DNA of 64,000 nucleotides from Stercorarius parasiticus (GCA_013396915.1 VWZL01005178.1:580187-644186), one strand, 5' to 3'; positions 25,672 through 36,857 are shown, counted from the first letter of the stretch. Numbers and translations: made by a program. Notes: generated by a model not told the origin, from the sequence alone.

Positions 25672-26704
25672 AACTCATATTTTCATTTCAAATGTAACGC
25701 ACAATACACAGGAACATCTCCAACAGCGTACAACAGTGGATCTATGACATAGAGCCAAGCAAGCAGCTAAATTCATTTATAAAATAATGCTGACAGAAGG
25801 CATGTTTTCCTCAGCTACCAGATGCAGATGCACTTACACAAAAACCAGAACTACAGAAATCAAAACTCCTGAAGCCACCCCATCCTGCAAAGCACAGCCT
25901 AACTCTTCCCACCCAGCCACAGTCAGTACAGACCCCCACACTTTCTCAGGAAGTCACATTCTGCACAAAATACTGTTTTTCTGGTGTCCAGTCCTGTTAA
26001 CTCTGATCTAATAATTCTTTGAACCCAGCTTCTCAGTACATTTTTTTTTCCTTGACGTTTTCACCCCACAGCTACTTCAAAATGGGCAACCACATCACCC
26101 TCAGGCCTCACGTCGCCAGGCGTGTTTCTCCACATGTGTCAATCAGTTCCAATTCTCACTTAAGGGCTCGTTTTATGTAGGCACCACTAGTTCTCAAAAG
26201 TCATATGACTTCAATGGAGCTCCGGCAGAGAGATATACATACATTTGTGGCCTTTGATTTGTACTGTGGTGGTTATTTCACATTTCAGATAACAAGCTTG
26301 CCAGTCAGTGGGATGGATTCTATTACCCACTTTAAATGGAAGCCAAATTTTCATCCCTAAGAGCAAAAAATTTGGAAACACTTGAGTTGCATAGCCATTA
26401 CAAAGCTTCGGCAAATTGCTTATGTCTGTCACACTTGCTACCTCTCACCTACAAGTGAGTTTTGGGGGTGATTACTCAGAAAAACTGCATTTGTCCCACT
26501 TCCTCCCCACGCTCGCAGCTCCACCTCCACAGGACCTCTATGTTGACATGTATTTTTGGTCACCACAATGTGCCACAGAGTGGCATCCTTCCAGAACATG
26601 GCACTGGCTCCTGCAAAGTGTACCAGCCATGGGCACAGCATGGTCAGTGCTGAAAGGAACACCGGATGGGTCAAGACCAGAGTAAGAGCAACAGTAAGTG
26701 ATAC

Positions 26705-26830
26705 CTCATATCCTGTGATCGCTATCTGGTGCATGGAGTCATTTACTGATTTGATGATATCAAGCACTGTGGCCAGAGCTTCTTCCAATTCAGCGGTACC
26801 CTCTGAATTCTTGCTGCACTTCAGCATTTC
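26705..26830 (-). CDS. MCF2L2: MCF2L2 exon: end of DH domain, EMLKCSK...AITGYE
   Basis: 126 nt, 42 codons, phase 0 at both ends. It begins EMLKCSKNSEGTAELEEALA and ends DIIKSVNDSMHQIAITGYE, the last DH helices and the linker into the PH domain. The acceptor is a run of Ts ending in TAATCAG and the donor is GAG|GTATCA. VNDSMHQIAI is a Dbl, Dbs and MCF2L family signature. Confidence 0.96.
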
Positions 26831-29177
26831 CTGATTAAAAAAAAAGATATGAAAACCACTTGAAAACTTCTTATACCAGAAGCCATTATGAGACAACCCT
26901 CCCTGAAATTTCCGCTGCATAGACAAAGTAACAGAACTACAGGGGTGGGCGGGGAAGAAAAAAAGAAAAAAAAACCAAATGGGACATTCACCAGGATTGT
27001 CATTGACATACATTTTGACCTTTTGGACATTTTCAAGTTTTATGGGTTCATTTAAGATGAGACAGGACCATTCTGACATATTTACAATGAACTTTTTGCA
27101 TGTCACAGAATTACATCTGGGATTTTTTACTCCACACTGCTAGAAAAAAAGAAAAGAAGCTCAATCTTAATACAGTGATTTCAGGTGTTCAAGAATTCAC
27201 CATTTCCCTTTGCAATTTGTTCCACAAGGCACTTACTGCCACTGTTAAAAATATAAATTAATTTCTAGTCTGAATTTGGCAGGTTTGACATTCCACTCAT
27301 CAAGTTTTAGCAAGCTCTCATCAGATAAAGAAATTCTGCGTGTCACTTCCTGCGTAGATGCTTGTAGACTTATGATCAAATCACCTCACATTAAAATTCT
27401 TTAATCTGTAGGACAGGTTTTTCATCTGTTAATTTTTTGGGGAAATAGACCAGATTACTGTAAATCTTCCCCACCTCTTATTCTCTGCTTTTGCACTACA
27501 ATCTACAGATCTACATCTGCAAATCTGAAAACCTTTTTTGAGACATAGTCATTTTGAAGAACCGATGCTGACCTCTAGCAAAACTTCATCAAACGTTATA
27601 TTCTACTTGATATAAGGGAAGTTCTTCCATCTTCCAACCCTTGCACAAGGAACAAGAGACAAGTTAAGAAGCATGTGCCCAAAGCAAAGAAACAAACAAA
27701 ACCTTTTGAGGGCTCAATTTCTGTAATCACTTCACATACAGAGATCCTACTGAGAGTTCCAAATATTTAGGGCCAACGATTTACATAGCCCAGTACAGTT
27801 CCTTACTGACTCCCATTTTCCTACACTTGTAAATGCTCCTGCTGCCAGGGAAAGAGTGCAGCATCCTCACAGATCTCTCAATCCCTGGCAAAGTAAGTGT
27901 CCCGTGCCAATGTGGTGGTGTTAAATACAGAACTGGTCTGACCAGCTTCAGTCCCAATGGCTGCAGCCTGGTTTGCCTGGGAATTTTACTCCTTGATCTA
28001 ATCTTGGCTTTATTTACAGTCATATTTCAAATTAAAAGTAGAATCTGGTTTACTCTTGCTCTTCTGAAGACCTTGACATTTTCTTCCTCGTCACAGAATA
28101 GTTTCAAGAAATAGAGCCAAATTTACTTCTGTATTACATTGATGTAAGGCTACTGGAATCAGTGAAGTTGCGTCCTTGATAATATCCCACTTCAATATTT
28201 GGATTCTACAGTTTTGTGTAAAGTCAATAAACAGCTCGCAGGAATACTGCACAAGTGAACGGCCAGACAGATCCTCACATGGCTTAAACTGGCACAATTT
28301 GACCAGTGCCACGGTAGCTATTAGCAAATAAAATTTCAGCTTAAAACCTTCATTGCAAATTTCGCACTAAATTCCATGACAGTACACAACACTTCATTAA
28401 GTCCAGAGGCTTGAGAACAGCATGTAATTCACCTTCATGACTTTTCCATAAGGAAAATAGTGTTTTTAAGAACTGAGGAGATGAAGACAGGAATTTAAGC
28501 CACCATCTTCAAAAAAAAGTCATTGGTTTGAGAGTGTATATTTCCAGTTGCCCAGTTCAGACCAGAATTTCAAGCATGGACCACTCAGGGCTCCAACCAA
28601 ATCAAGAAGGAGGTTCACATATTCATCCTGTGGAAGAGTTACAGACAATTTGTTCCTTGCCGGGTCTTTAAAATGGAAGCACCAAAAGGGAGTGGCTCCT
28701 TCAGAAAGGTTTGAGTGGGAAAATATCAGGTTCAGAGAGCTGGAAGTTTTGTTAAGCAGGGGCAGATGTCAGAGACAGGGTTTAAAGCATCAGCTCCCAT
28801 TTTCAAACTGTAAGACCATATACTGGTCCAATAAAGCCAAATTCAATTTCTTTTTAAAGATAAATAAAATAATAAAGACAATAAAATACTTACTACATAA
28901 AATATCTTACTTTATATATATATAGCAGTATATATATAATTATTTACTGCTGTTCCTTAGTATATAAGTACTGCTAAGTAACAGCAGTACTTTGAAATAG
29001 AAGTCCTTTCCTTTAATGCTTGTTACCATTTTACAACCTAGCATTACACAGGATTTGTCGAAGAAGCGGGAAAGGATTTATTTCCAGGTAGTCCTTCAGA
29101 AAACAACGCTGGTATGCAATTCTGTAAGTAAAACAAGCTATGCGTTGGAGTTCTTTGGACTGTCATGGAGAGCTTAC
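26831..29177. other. MCF2L2 intron within the DH region
   Basis: About 2.3 kb. It contains an exon-like minus-strand segment (26992-27139, described in the findings) and an AT-rich stem-loop cluster (28924-28991). No repeat family was recognised. Confidence 0.55.
28924..28991. repeat. Paired inverted repeats (two AT-rich stem-loops)
   Basis: Two hairpins side by side share the same arm sequence. The first is AGCAGTA (28924-28930) with TACTGCT (28945-28951). The second is AGTACTGCT (28967-28975), a 7-base loop, then AGCAGTACT (28983-28991), a perfect 9-bp stem. TA-repeat runs surround them. Function unknown; probably a remnant of a palindromic repeat. Confidence 0.7.
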
Positions 29178-29270
29178 CTTTAACAGCAACTGGTACTTGG
29201 TGATTCTCTGGACTGGCTTTAAGAGATAAGCATCTAACGAGAGCTTATGATCCAATTTACGCTGGCATTC
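29178..29270 (-). CDS. MCF2L2: MCF2L2 exon: DH domain CR3, LLKPVQRITKYQLLLK
   Basis: 93 nt, phase 0 at both ends. It reads ECQRKLDHKLSLDAY, then LLKPVQRITKYQLLLK. This is conserved region 3, the alpha-8 helix that forms most of the GTPase-binding surface. The canonical PVQR-TKY core is intact, so the protein should be a competent exchange factor. The acceptor is TTTTGCAG and the donor is AAG|GTAAGC. As I recall it, the human MCF2L2 protein is altered at this core. Confidence 0.97.
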
Positions 29271-29449
29271 CTGCAAAAGACAATAGGGAAGAAAAATGCA
29301 AGTGTTTCTTGAAGCACAGGCGGGACACCAAGATCCTTATCATTTGGTCCTCTACAGGTTAACGTTTGTCAGGAGACATCTGCACAGGAGTGTCCAGTGC
29401 ACATAGTGCCACACCGGAAATAAATCTAAACGAGAACTAATGTTTAGGT

Positions 29450-29640
29450 TCAGCTTAGCGTCAAAATCCGGCATGCCCCGCTCGGGAGACCGCAGTCAGT
29501 CCCCTGGGCTGTGCGGGGAAGCCAGCGCCGCTCCGGCTGGGCGCAGCCTGAAGAGCAGGCCGCGGCCTGGAGACGGGCCCGCTCCTCCGCCCGCCGGCTC
29601 CCGGGGAGCGCCAGCAGCACGCGCGGAACTCTATGTGTGT
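29450..29640. promoter_or_regulatory. Small intragenic GC/CpG-rich patch
   Basis: About 190 bases of strongly GC-rich, CpG-containing sequence (such as 'ggccgcggcctggagacgggcccgctcctccgcccgccggctcccgggg') inside an AT-rich intron, about 85 bases from the exon at 29726. It has no coding homology or TATA box that I can see. It could be a small orphan CpG island. Confidence 0.5.
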
Positions 29641-29725
29641 GGCTAAGTTGACGAAAGTAAGAAGAGATACAGAAAGAAAACAAGCTTTGATGCTCTTGCA
29701 CTGCTAGTCTGCAGTGAAACTCCAC

Positions 29726-29818
29726 CTGAAAAAAGACGCTGTCTCCACACTGCCTCCAGAGAGCTTCAGACCTCGGCTTGTTCTGACAGTATTTTTCATA
29801 TATTTGGAGGTCCTCTTT
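29726..29818 (-). CDS. MCF2L2: MCF2L2 exon: DH domain, KEDLQIYEKYCQNKPRS...
   Basis: 93 nt, 31 codons, phase 0 at both ends. It reads KEDLQIYEKYCQNKPRSEAL, then WRQCGDSVFFQ, the DH segment containing the conserved IYEKYC-N motif. The acceptor is GTTTCTTGCAG and the donor is CAG|GTGGAG. The exon sits about 100 bases from a GC-rich patch at 29460-29640, which is on the intron side. Confidence 0.97.
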
Positions 29819-32800
29819 CTGCAAGAAACGGAGAGTTTAAGGTAAAAAAAAGAATCCACAGAACACCCGCCTCGAGTCACACTTTGCCTACCTGCCATCC
29901 TAACACATGAAGTAAGTAATTCATTATGATAACTCTGTATGTAAAAAACGCACTGAAGCTTCCAAAGTTGCCTTTTACCCCTGCAAAGTTAAATACACCT
30001 GGTAGTGAGATTTTTTTTTTCTCTCACTTTTTGCACAAAGCAAGATCTCATACTGGAAGACACATAATCTAATTGCAAAACCGTGATCTTCCAGAGCTGG
30101 GGGGGGGGAGGAATAGACGGTTTGAAAACAAAAAGAGCATTAGAAATGTAAATTTTGTTAACAGTACTGCCACAGATGTAATTGCCAACAATACTCACCA
30201 CTTAGTCAAGGTTTACATGTTCAAAACGCTTTGAAAGTAGTGTTGGCTCTCAATAGTACAAGGATGAATTAGAAAGGAGCACGTTGATGTCCTGGGCCGG
30301 GCAGGGGAAGCGCTCATGCCCTGTGCCAGCCCCACTGGAAGTGGGTGGATTCACTTGGCTTCTGTTTACCTGTGACTCCACTCCCGCTGCTCTCACGGAG
30401 GCCCAGGGCAAAAAGTCTCCGTGACTTCACCGGAATCAAAGGCAAGCTCTATAAAAGCCCGGAGAGGTGTATTTCGAGCTGCCCGGGCGGGGCCGGGGGG
30501 CAGAGCAGAGGCCAGGCTCCCTGGCGGGGCCGGCGGCATCCCAGCCCCGGGGGCCGCGAGCGCCGGGAACCCGCGACAGGGCCAAAACCTGGCTCTTGCC
30601 CCTGCGCTTTCAGCCCACCAGACGGTGCCTGTGCACCCTCGGCGCAGGGAATGCGTTTCCTTTTGGCCAGGGCCACTAGAAGCAAGCCGAATTGCCGCTC
30701 TGCCGGCTCCCCCGGCGTCACCCCGGTGGCCCAGCTGCGGGGGCAGGGCTAGGCCAGGGAACACCTCGCTGCGTTAAGGATTATGCAATACAAAAAGCTC
30801 CGTTTCAACTCCATAGAGTGTTAATGGTGCTGCTTCAAAATAAGAGCAGTCTTTTCTTCACACGAGTAGAATTGTTTGGACACGTTGCCTTGGAGGGAAG
30901 GTAGCAGGGGGCAAAACCCACAAAACTGCAAGTAACAACAAAGTCTAATCAAGCGTTACAATTTGTTCCTGGCCCACGGAAACCTAATTGGACGGGGCAA
31001 GAAGAACAGAGACAGCGACGGTCAAGAGCACTGTTAGGGGCAAGAGAAAAGTACCAATTTAAAGAAAAGGTAAAATAATCAAAAACGTACCAGTAGTTTT
31101 TCATAGTGGAACCACCCTATGCCAATGCAATCTACTGCTGCCTAAACCAGCGACCCCTGCTCAGGCAGATACTTACAGCTTTAAGTTGTAATAGTGTAAG
31201 GAATAGGAGATGCCTGCTGAAATTACTGGGATCAGACTCTAAAATGCCAAGAAATAATTAATCGCCTAGGACTAAAATCCCACTCCTAAATGTTCCACAC
31301 ATCTCTGTTTTCATATCCAGAGGTTCTGACTCCTTGCTGGTACTTTTACACCACGCTCATGTCTCCTGTCATACTCTTCCTTTCCACGGTGATTTGCATC
31401 CTGAGATGTTTGTAAGCTTTCACGCGCATGGCATGTATGCACAGTCCCGGTTATCTTTGTTGACAGCTGAAATGAATACATTTTGCTTCAGATTAGAATT
31501 TAGCCCTTTGAATCCAACTCACAGGTTTCTGGTCAGCTGCTCCAGTCCTTTCACAGGTAGCTCCCTTTTCTGAATGCTTCTTTCTCCCTGAATGACCAAA
31601 CGCCCTAACTGCTGGCTCCTATTAAATTATTCTCTTTTTCCAAGGTTAGCAATATGAATAAGTAAATAGTGGTAATCCACGGTGAGTCACTCCTGCCAGT
31701 CTCCTCCCCTGGCACATGTTGGTAGGCAGTCTGACACACCTTTTCTTTCCTCCGGGGTGTTCTTGCCTTGGTTTGGTAAGCTCTGCTTCTTCCCAGCTCC
31801 GTGTTCAGCACATCAGCCCAGAGTGTCCCTCTGGTCGCTGCTGAAGCACTGGAAGACCCATCCTGCCAGGCATTCAGCACATATCCCCTCCTGGAGCACC
31901 GGGGCAGCCCTCGCCACGCAGAGCGTTAAGCAAGGTCAAGCACCTGGGTGATGGGTGTAAAAGCTGCTGTGGGGACACAGTGCTGTGGCTCACTTGTGAC
32001 TTAGTTCATATGAAGATCATGCCCTGACAAGGTCAGGCAAAGCGGGAGGGAGGACAAGAGGGGCATTTCTGGCTCATCTTCCACCTGATTCTGCTACCGT
32101 GTTCCAGGAGAGGAGCCAGAGATGAGAAATAGGCTGGGACTCCACAAACTGTCTGCCATCACCGGAGAAGAAGGGCCCGCGTCCACGGTGACAGCCCACC
32201 AGCTGGCACTGGTGGAGGTGGGAGAGTGTGTGGGGACACGGTGACAGAGGAACAGCTGGCAGATGAAGGAGGGGCTCAGGTACCAGGGGGTCCCACTGCA
32301 GCTCTCGGAACGCTTCAAGCAGCTCTGGATGCAGGGCTGAAAAGCCCCAGTGTGATCAGACAGGGAAATATTCTTCAAGTATGACTGTAAAAATCAGCCT
32401 GTTTCTAACCACAGCCCACCAGGATGTTGTGGCAGGGTGGTTGCACCCAGGCGCAGAGGCAGAAATGGGCAAGTGAATCTGCAACAACCAGAGTTTCCCC
32501 CCAGAACTCGGCATCACCTGGAACAGCAGCCGTCCCAGTTTCCCCCGAGCCAACGCAAGCCGGGTCGTAGCTCCCGGGGCGAGCCAGAAGCCTCTGCTCA
32601 GCAGGAAGGTGTAAAAAGCTGCCAAATCATGGGGAACACAAACACACAACCGGGCTTTTGTTTGTGCCTCCTAAAGGCAGGCCAACAGAAACAACAATTT
32701 CTGCACTTTATGTGGCTTCTTCTGAAAACAGAGCACAAGGGCAAGTTCTTGAATCAAAGGTGCTACTGTGCGAGCAGAGACATCTCAGGAGAGAGGCTTT

Positions 32801-34563
32801 TGCTTTCTTAGCGCGAAATTTGAAATAGGGGGAAAGCAAATGCGTGATTTAACCTCTTACTCAATAGATTTAGTGTTGTTTGATTGGGCCGTAGAGACGG
32901 AACAGCAAAGGTGACAGAGGGGCTGATTTTCTTTCACTTCACACCTGAACCATAGCTGCTGATTTAGTGCTGCTGATTCCACATTGGTAGAACAGAGAGG
33001 AGAACCGGGCTCAACAGCTGTTTTCACAGAGAGAGACATAAGCTACAATATTTAAACACGGAATTTGAACTCTGCAGAATTACAGGATAATTCTGTATCA
33101 AGAATTTCTCTTTAGCTCGAAACCCAGGGATATTTGCAACATATAGACTATTTTATGCTTCTTGGATTTCAAAGGTCTGCATTCTTCCAAGACTGTTTAT
33201 CCTGTTTTGCATAATGATTTCACCACAATATTTTCCTGCTCAGCACCTGAATCTTAGGATAACAACATATTCCTTAGTAGTGTCATTTACTCAAGCTCTA
33301 AATGCTGGCTGTTAAACAGAAAATAATTCAGTGGACCTATAATCACATTTACACTCGTATGATGCTTTTCAGCCTGACCTGTTTGTAAATTGGGGGCTCA
33401 CCCTTTGGAAGTACCACGTGTTCATAATTCCCACTGAAATCCTGGGGATGTGGCGGTGCTCATCACCTCTCACTACTGGGCAGTGTATGGTTCCTCCAAA
33501 TCTGTATTTCATACAGCACCTTGCTGAAAAAAGAAGATTCAGCACGTACCCTGGAAAGGCAGCAAATGCTGGATGGAGCGTTCAGTGGAAGCAGGAGGTA
33601 CCTTTGACCACAGAGAAGGGGACAGATACTCCCTTCTCACGTCTCTTCCATTCCCCATGCAAAACACAGCGTCTCATTCAAGCAGTTTTGTCAGACTATG
33701 AAAACGGTAGCAACCCACCATAACAGTTTTTCTCTTATTAGTAGTGCCTCTGTATGAGTGCTATATAAACAAGCACCTTTTGTTACGTTGCAGGAAACAG
33801 CTAACAGTCACGCTGAGCGGGGGGGCGGTGGGGGCAGGACATGACTGGAGCTCTCGGGGTTGCAGAACGTAGCCGCTGACAGCCACAGGAAGCGAAGACA
33901 CATACACCTGGCCAAAGTCAGCCCTGCTCGTCAGCTTTGGGCTTTCTCATTAACTGAGCTCAGCCTGCTTTCAAACAGCTACCCCTCCCCGCCTCGTCCA
34001 GCTGGGGAGAGCCCCACTTGGCTGTGAATTATGTGAACAAGCAAAGGAATCCACCTCACGGGGTCTTACGGAGCTGGTGGGGCTTCACCGTGCGAGGAGG
34101 GTGGTAGTTTGAAGGGAGTAAGTCTCCTGAACGGTGCAGAGAAAAGCGAGATAAGGCAAGGCAGGAACAGGATGTACTACTGTCTGCGCTCCGAGCCGTC
34201 TGCCGGACACCGGGCTCTCCTTATTTACAGTGGGGTGGTGGCTGGGATACATCACACTGTTGTTATAGATCTGTCTGATACGGAAAGCATGTTAAACATT
34301 TGGATCGCTGATTTTTTTTTTAACCAGCGTTTAAAATACATTGGTAAAACACTGGCAGCAGATCTCTCCCTGTCAGTAAAGCAGGTAAAGGTTCAGATTT
34401 CAGAATACACACTTGTTAGCTGTGGCTTAATTAGGGAATATCTGCTTATGTGAGTTTCCCTCATTCCCAAAAGCAATCAGAGGGAAAAGATAGGAGTAAA
34501 TCTGTACGTACTGTAGGATGAGACCATAGATATTCACACAAACATGCAAAAGGATTTACTTAC
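29819..34563. other. MCF2L2 intron with a TATA-containing CpG patch
   Basis: About 4.7 kb. Apart from the GC-rich patch at about 30290-30770 I see no exon or repeat family. Overlapping ORFs on both strands in the GC-rich patch reflect base composition. Confidence 0.55.
30290..30770 (+). promoter_or_regulatory. Candidate intragenic promoter: TATA box plus CpG-rich patch
   Basis: A GC- and CpG-rich stretch (for example 30481-30570) with TATAAAAG on the plus strand at 30450-30457, immediately followed by the GC-rich block where a start site would fall (about 30480). It is antisense to MCF2L2. No coding sequence or clear first-exon donor was identified, so this is a sequence-level candidate only. 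Confidence 0.35.
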
Positions 34564-34633
34564 CCTTTTCAAAAAGCATCGGGCAAGAAGCTCAGGGTTT
34601 TCAATGCAGTTTTCTATCTCCTTAAGGAAAATC
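34564..34633 (-). CDS. MCF2L2: MCF2L2 exon: DH domain, IFLKEIENC...CFLKR
   Basis: 70 nt, entered in phase 2 and left in phase 0. It reads (R)IFLKEIENCIENPELLARC then FLKR. The acceptor is CTCCCTCTCAG and the donor is AAAAGG|GTAAGTAA. NPELLA followed by CFLKR and then KEDLQIY in the next exon is the best discriminator for MCF2L2 over MCF2L, which I recall as CPELVGRCFLER, and over MCF2. It encodes a central helix of the DH bundle. Confidence 0.93.
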
Positions 34634-35928
34634 CTGAGAGGGAGAAAGGAAAGCAAACAGGAAGGTGACATCCCACTCGTGCTGTGCGCTAGCTTCTCTG
34701 TAAACCCAGCTAAAGCCTATGGTTTTGTAGTAAGAGGATTTGATGGGGAAAGTAACAATTCTGACACACAAAAACATATGTTATATATAGTCAGAAAAAT
34801 GGGATGTGGTTCACAGCTGATTTCCAGACTCACCAATATGATCATGTTTTCATCTGCTCACAAGCATCTGATACATCTGGTTCCTCTGGCTGTTGAGATT
34901 TGTTTCCAATATGTAGCCCAAACACCTGCTTCCCATTTGGTTATAAGGACTTTTCAGAGCAGCCAGAAAAGGCAGAAAAGCTCTGTCAGATGCAGTTGCT
35001 TAATCAGCAAGTAGTGAAAACACGGGCTGTAGCCCAAAGGCTTCTGCAGTGCCAGTCAACGCACTGAGCCGCTAGGGACAGAAAGCCCAGGCTTGCAAAG
35101 GGAGAGGAATGGCATCCTCCAAAGGGAAGACACACATTCTTTCCAAATAATACATAAACTGGAAAAGAATTTTTCTACTATGTATCAACTGCTCTGGCAC
35201 AATATTTAAACTTGCAAAAGAGGGATTTTTAAATTTATTTTGTTAAACTGATTGTTACATCTTACGGGCAATTATTATCCAAAAGAATTCCTGAATTCTC
35301 ACTTTGGTGACAGCCAGTTTTACTTAGTCAAGGCTAGGAAAAGCAGGCCGTTTACAGAAGTAGCCCTGAGCTTTGTGAGGACTGCAAAGAGGTTCATCGC
35401 GTTCATAATTGGTATTCTGTAGTTAGGGGGCATTAGGTTACTTTGCCCACAGTCTGGAAAGCTTTATGATCACAGGAAGGATAAAATTCCTAAGAAAATT
35501 GTTATCAATTATATCATGTCTTCTGATGTGATAACAGAAATATAGGACACACAAGCTGAACTCTAAGAAAACTTCCTCACAGAGGAGTTTTGACAGAGAA
35601 GGAACATCAGGACTTAGTCCTGTGACATCTACCAGTGCACCAAGGGAGGTGGTAAAATACCCGCCACGAGGGACATTCAGACTGGGTAATGCCAGGGGAA
35701 ATCACTAGTAAATGCACAAAAGGGTATAATCTTTCACACACACACAAAAAAAGATGAAACAGATGATCTCGGAGGCGTTCTCCGCACAGGGGTTTTGCAG
35801 GACACACTCAGAGGCAAAGCGCGGATGCCTTTTCCTGCCTGTTTGTGTGTGTGACAAAGCGCCCCACAAAAGGCAGCGGGAAGGACAGCAGGACCCGAGG
35901 GCACAGGACAACCGCGGCTCCCACGTGC
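34634..35928. other. MCF2L2 intron with GC donor; possible CR1 scrap
   Basis: About 1.3 kb. The region 35560-35705 resembles a badly diverged CR1 3' segment on the plus strand ('cttcctcacagagg', 'gtgcaccaagggaggtggtaaaatacc'). Nothing else recognised. Confidence 0.4.
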
Positions 35929-36044
35929 CTGTTGTGGAATTCGTAGATTTCTGGGAGGTTCCCAAAAAGAATTTCCTTCTTGTTCTGGAGTGACGATGGA
36001 ATCAGATGCACTAAATTGGGATTGTCCATTTCTGAAGCATACCC
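35929..36044 (-). CDS. MCF2L2: MCF2L2 exon: DH domain, MDNP...YEFHN segment (copy 1)
   Basis: 116 nt, phase 0 in and phase 2 out. It starts GYASEMDNPNLVHLIPSSLQ and continues through NKKEILFGNLPEIYEFHN, the DH loop and helix that follow alpha-1. The acceptor is CTCTGCAG. The donor reads CAACAG|GCACGT, a GC donor: adding the next exon gives AAC AGG ATT TTC (N-R-I-F), the family-conserved reading, whereas the nearest GT would shift the frame. An exon copy with identical protein sequence lies at 37307-37422 because of the assembly duplication; only one should be counted. Confidence 0.93.
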
Positions 36045-36730
36045 CTGCAGAGGAGAGTGGAAAATAAAGCCGGGCTGTATTTACCAGGGCAGAAGAACTG
36101 TGTCCTGTCGGAGACACTGAAAAGCCCCAAAGCCATGTCCCTTTTGTTCTCAACAGAGCCACTCCATGCCAGCTTCTTTGTTGCTCCCACGAATTTCTGA
36201 TGCTTCTAATTTTCCCCAGAGCATTTACCCCCGATAGCTGTGCAAACACATTTTTAACCACAAATGGACAGATTACTGGATTAACAAACAAGATGAATTG
36301 ATGTCCCTAGGATTCAAAAGCCATTTTGGTTGTGTAGGGATGGAAACTGCTACGTTTGATAGCCACGTATCTCTCTGCTACACTGTGAAAGGGTTAGTTT
36401 GGATTTATTTGTTGAACTGTGGTATTTGGCTTGATTATTTGGTTGTTTCTTGTAGAAACTGGATTGTGTTTCTTCAATAAAAACTTTGAGAGAAGAACAT
36501 TCTGAGTGCAGATTTTAAACTCAAGAGTAATATATCACCTATCAGAGCTGTCAGCTCCCACAGATCAAATCCAGAAGAAGCAACCCCATGGCTGTAAAAA
36601 GAAGCTACCCAAATACAAGCATGGTTGAACCCCACAGACTGGAGACCCCAGACTCCACACACACGGGCTATGCTGGTATCCTTTGACTTTCAAAAGCTCA
36701 AGAGTTATATTTGCAGTCTAAGCTTTTCTG

Positions 36731-36731
36731 N
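36731..36731. other. Single-N contig join
   Basis: One N, with the left side ending inside the duplicated block and the right side starting in a GGGAGGT minisatellite. A one-base gap here is a placeholder, not a base-call failure. Confidence 0.85.
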
Positions 36732-36780
36732 AAGTGGGAGGTGGGAGGTGGGAAGTGGGAGGTGGGTGGGAGGTGGGAGC
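36732..36780. repeat. GGGAGGT-type minisatellite at contig edge
   Basis: About 49 bases built from 6-10 base variants of 'gtgggag', 'gtgggaggtgg' and 'gtgggaagtgg'. It begins directly after the N, so its true length is unknown and it may be what broke the assembly. Confidence 0.85.
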
Positions 36781-36857
36781 GCTCACCCAGAAGGACCCGC
36801 ACCTGCAGCGTGACTTAGAGGGGAAGCGCCAGAAGTCATTACATAAGAATTTCTTAC

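Larger units (their letters stand above)
22219..26704. other. MCF2L2 intron (DH/PH boundary) with SINE-like and CR1 scraps
   Basis: About 4.5 kb. It contains an MIR-like segment (about 22600-22730), a short direct repeat of 'ggtgaaaatct' near 24580-24612 and a 40-base CR1 3' end on the minus strand (25632-25671). No exon is supported. Confidence 0.55.

Noticed and set aside
28548..28627. Possible minus-strand exon after CTTCCACAG reading DEYVNLLLDLVGALSG
   Set aside because: Good acceptor but no convincing in-frame donor before a stop, and the flanking DH exons already join in frame without it.
30345..30777. Five overlapping Pro/Ala/Gly-rich ORFs around 30.4-30.8 kb
   Set aside because: Open frames on both strands are expected in a CpG-rich patch. 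There is no motif or splice phase linking them to a gene.
35040..35100. tRNA-like stretch ('gtgcgttgactggcactgcag' on the minus strand)
   Set aside because: Only a weak A-box resemblance, with no B box or SINE tail.
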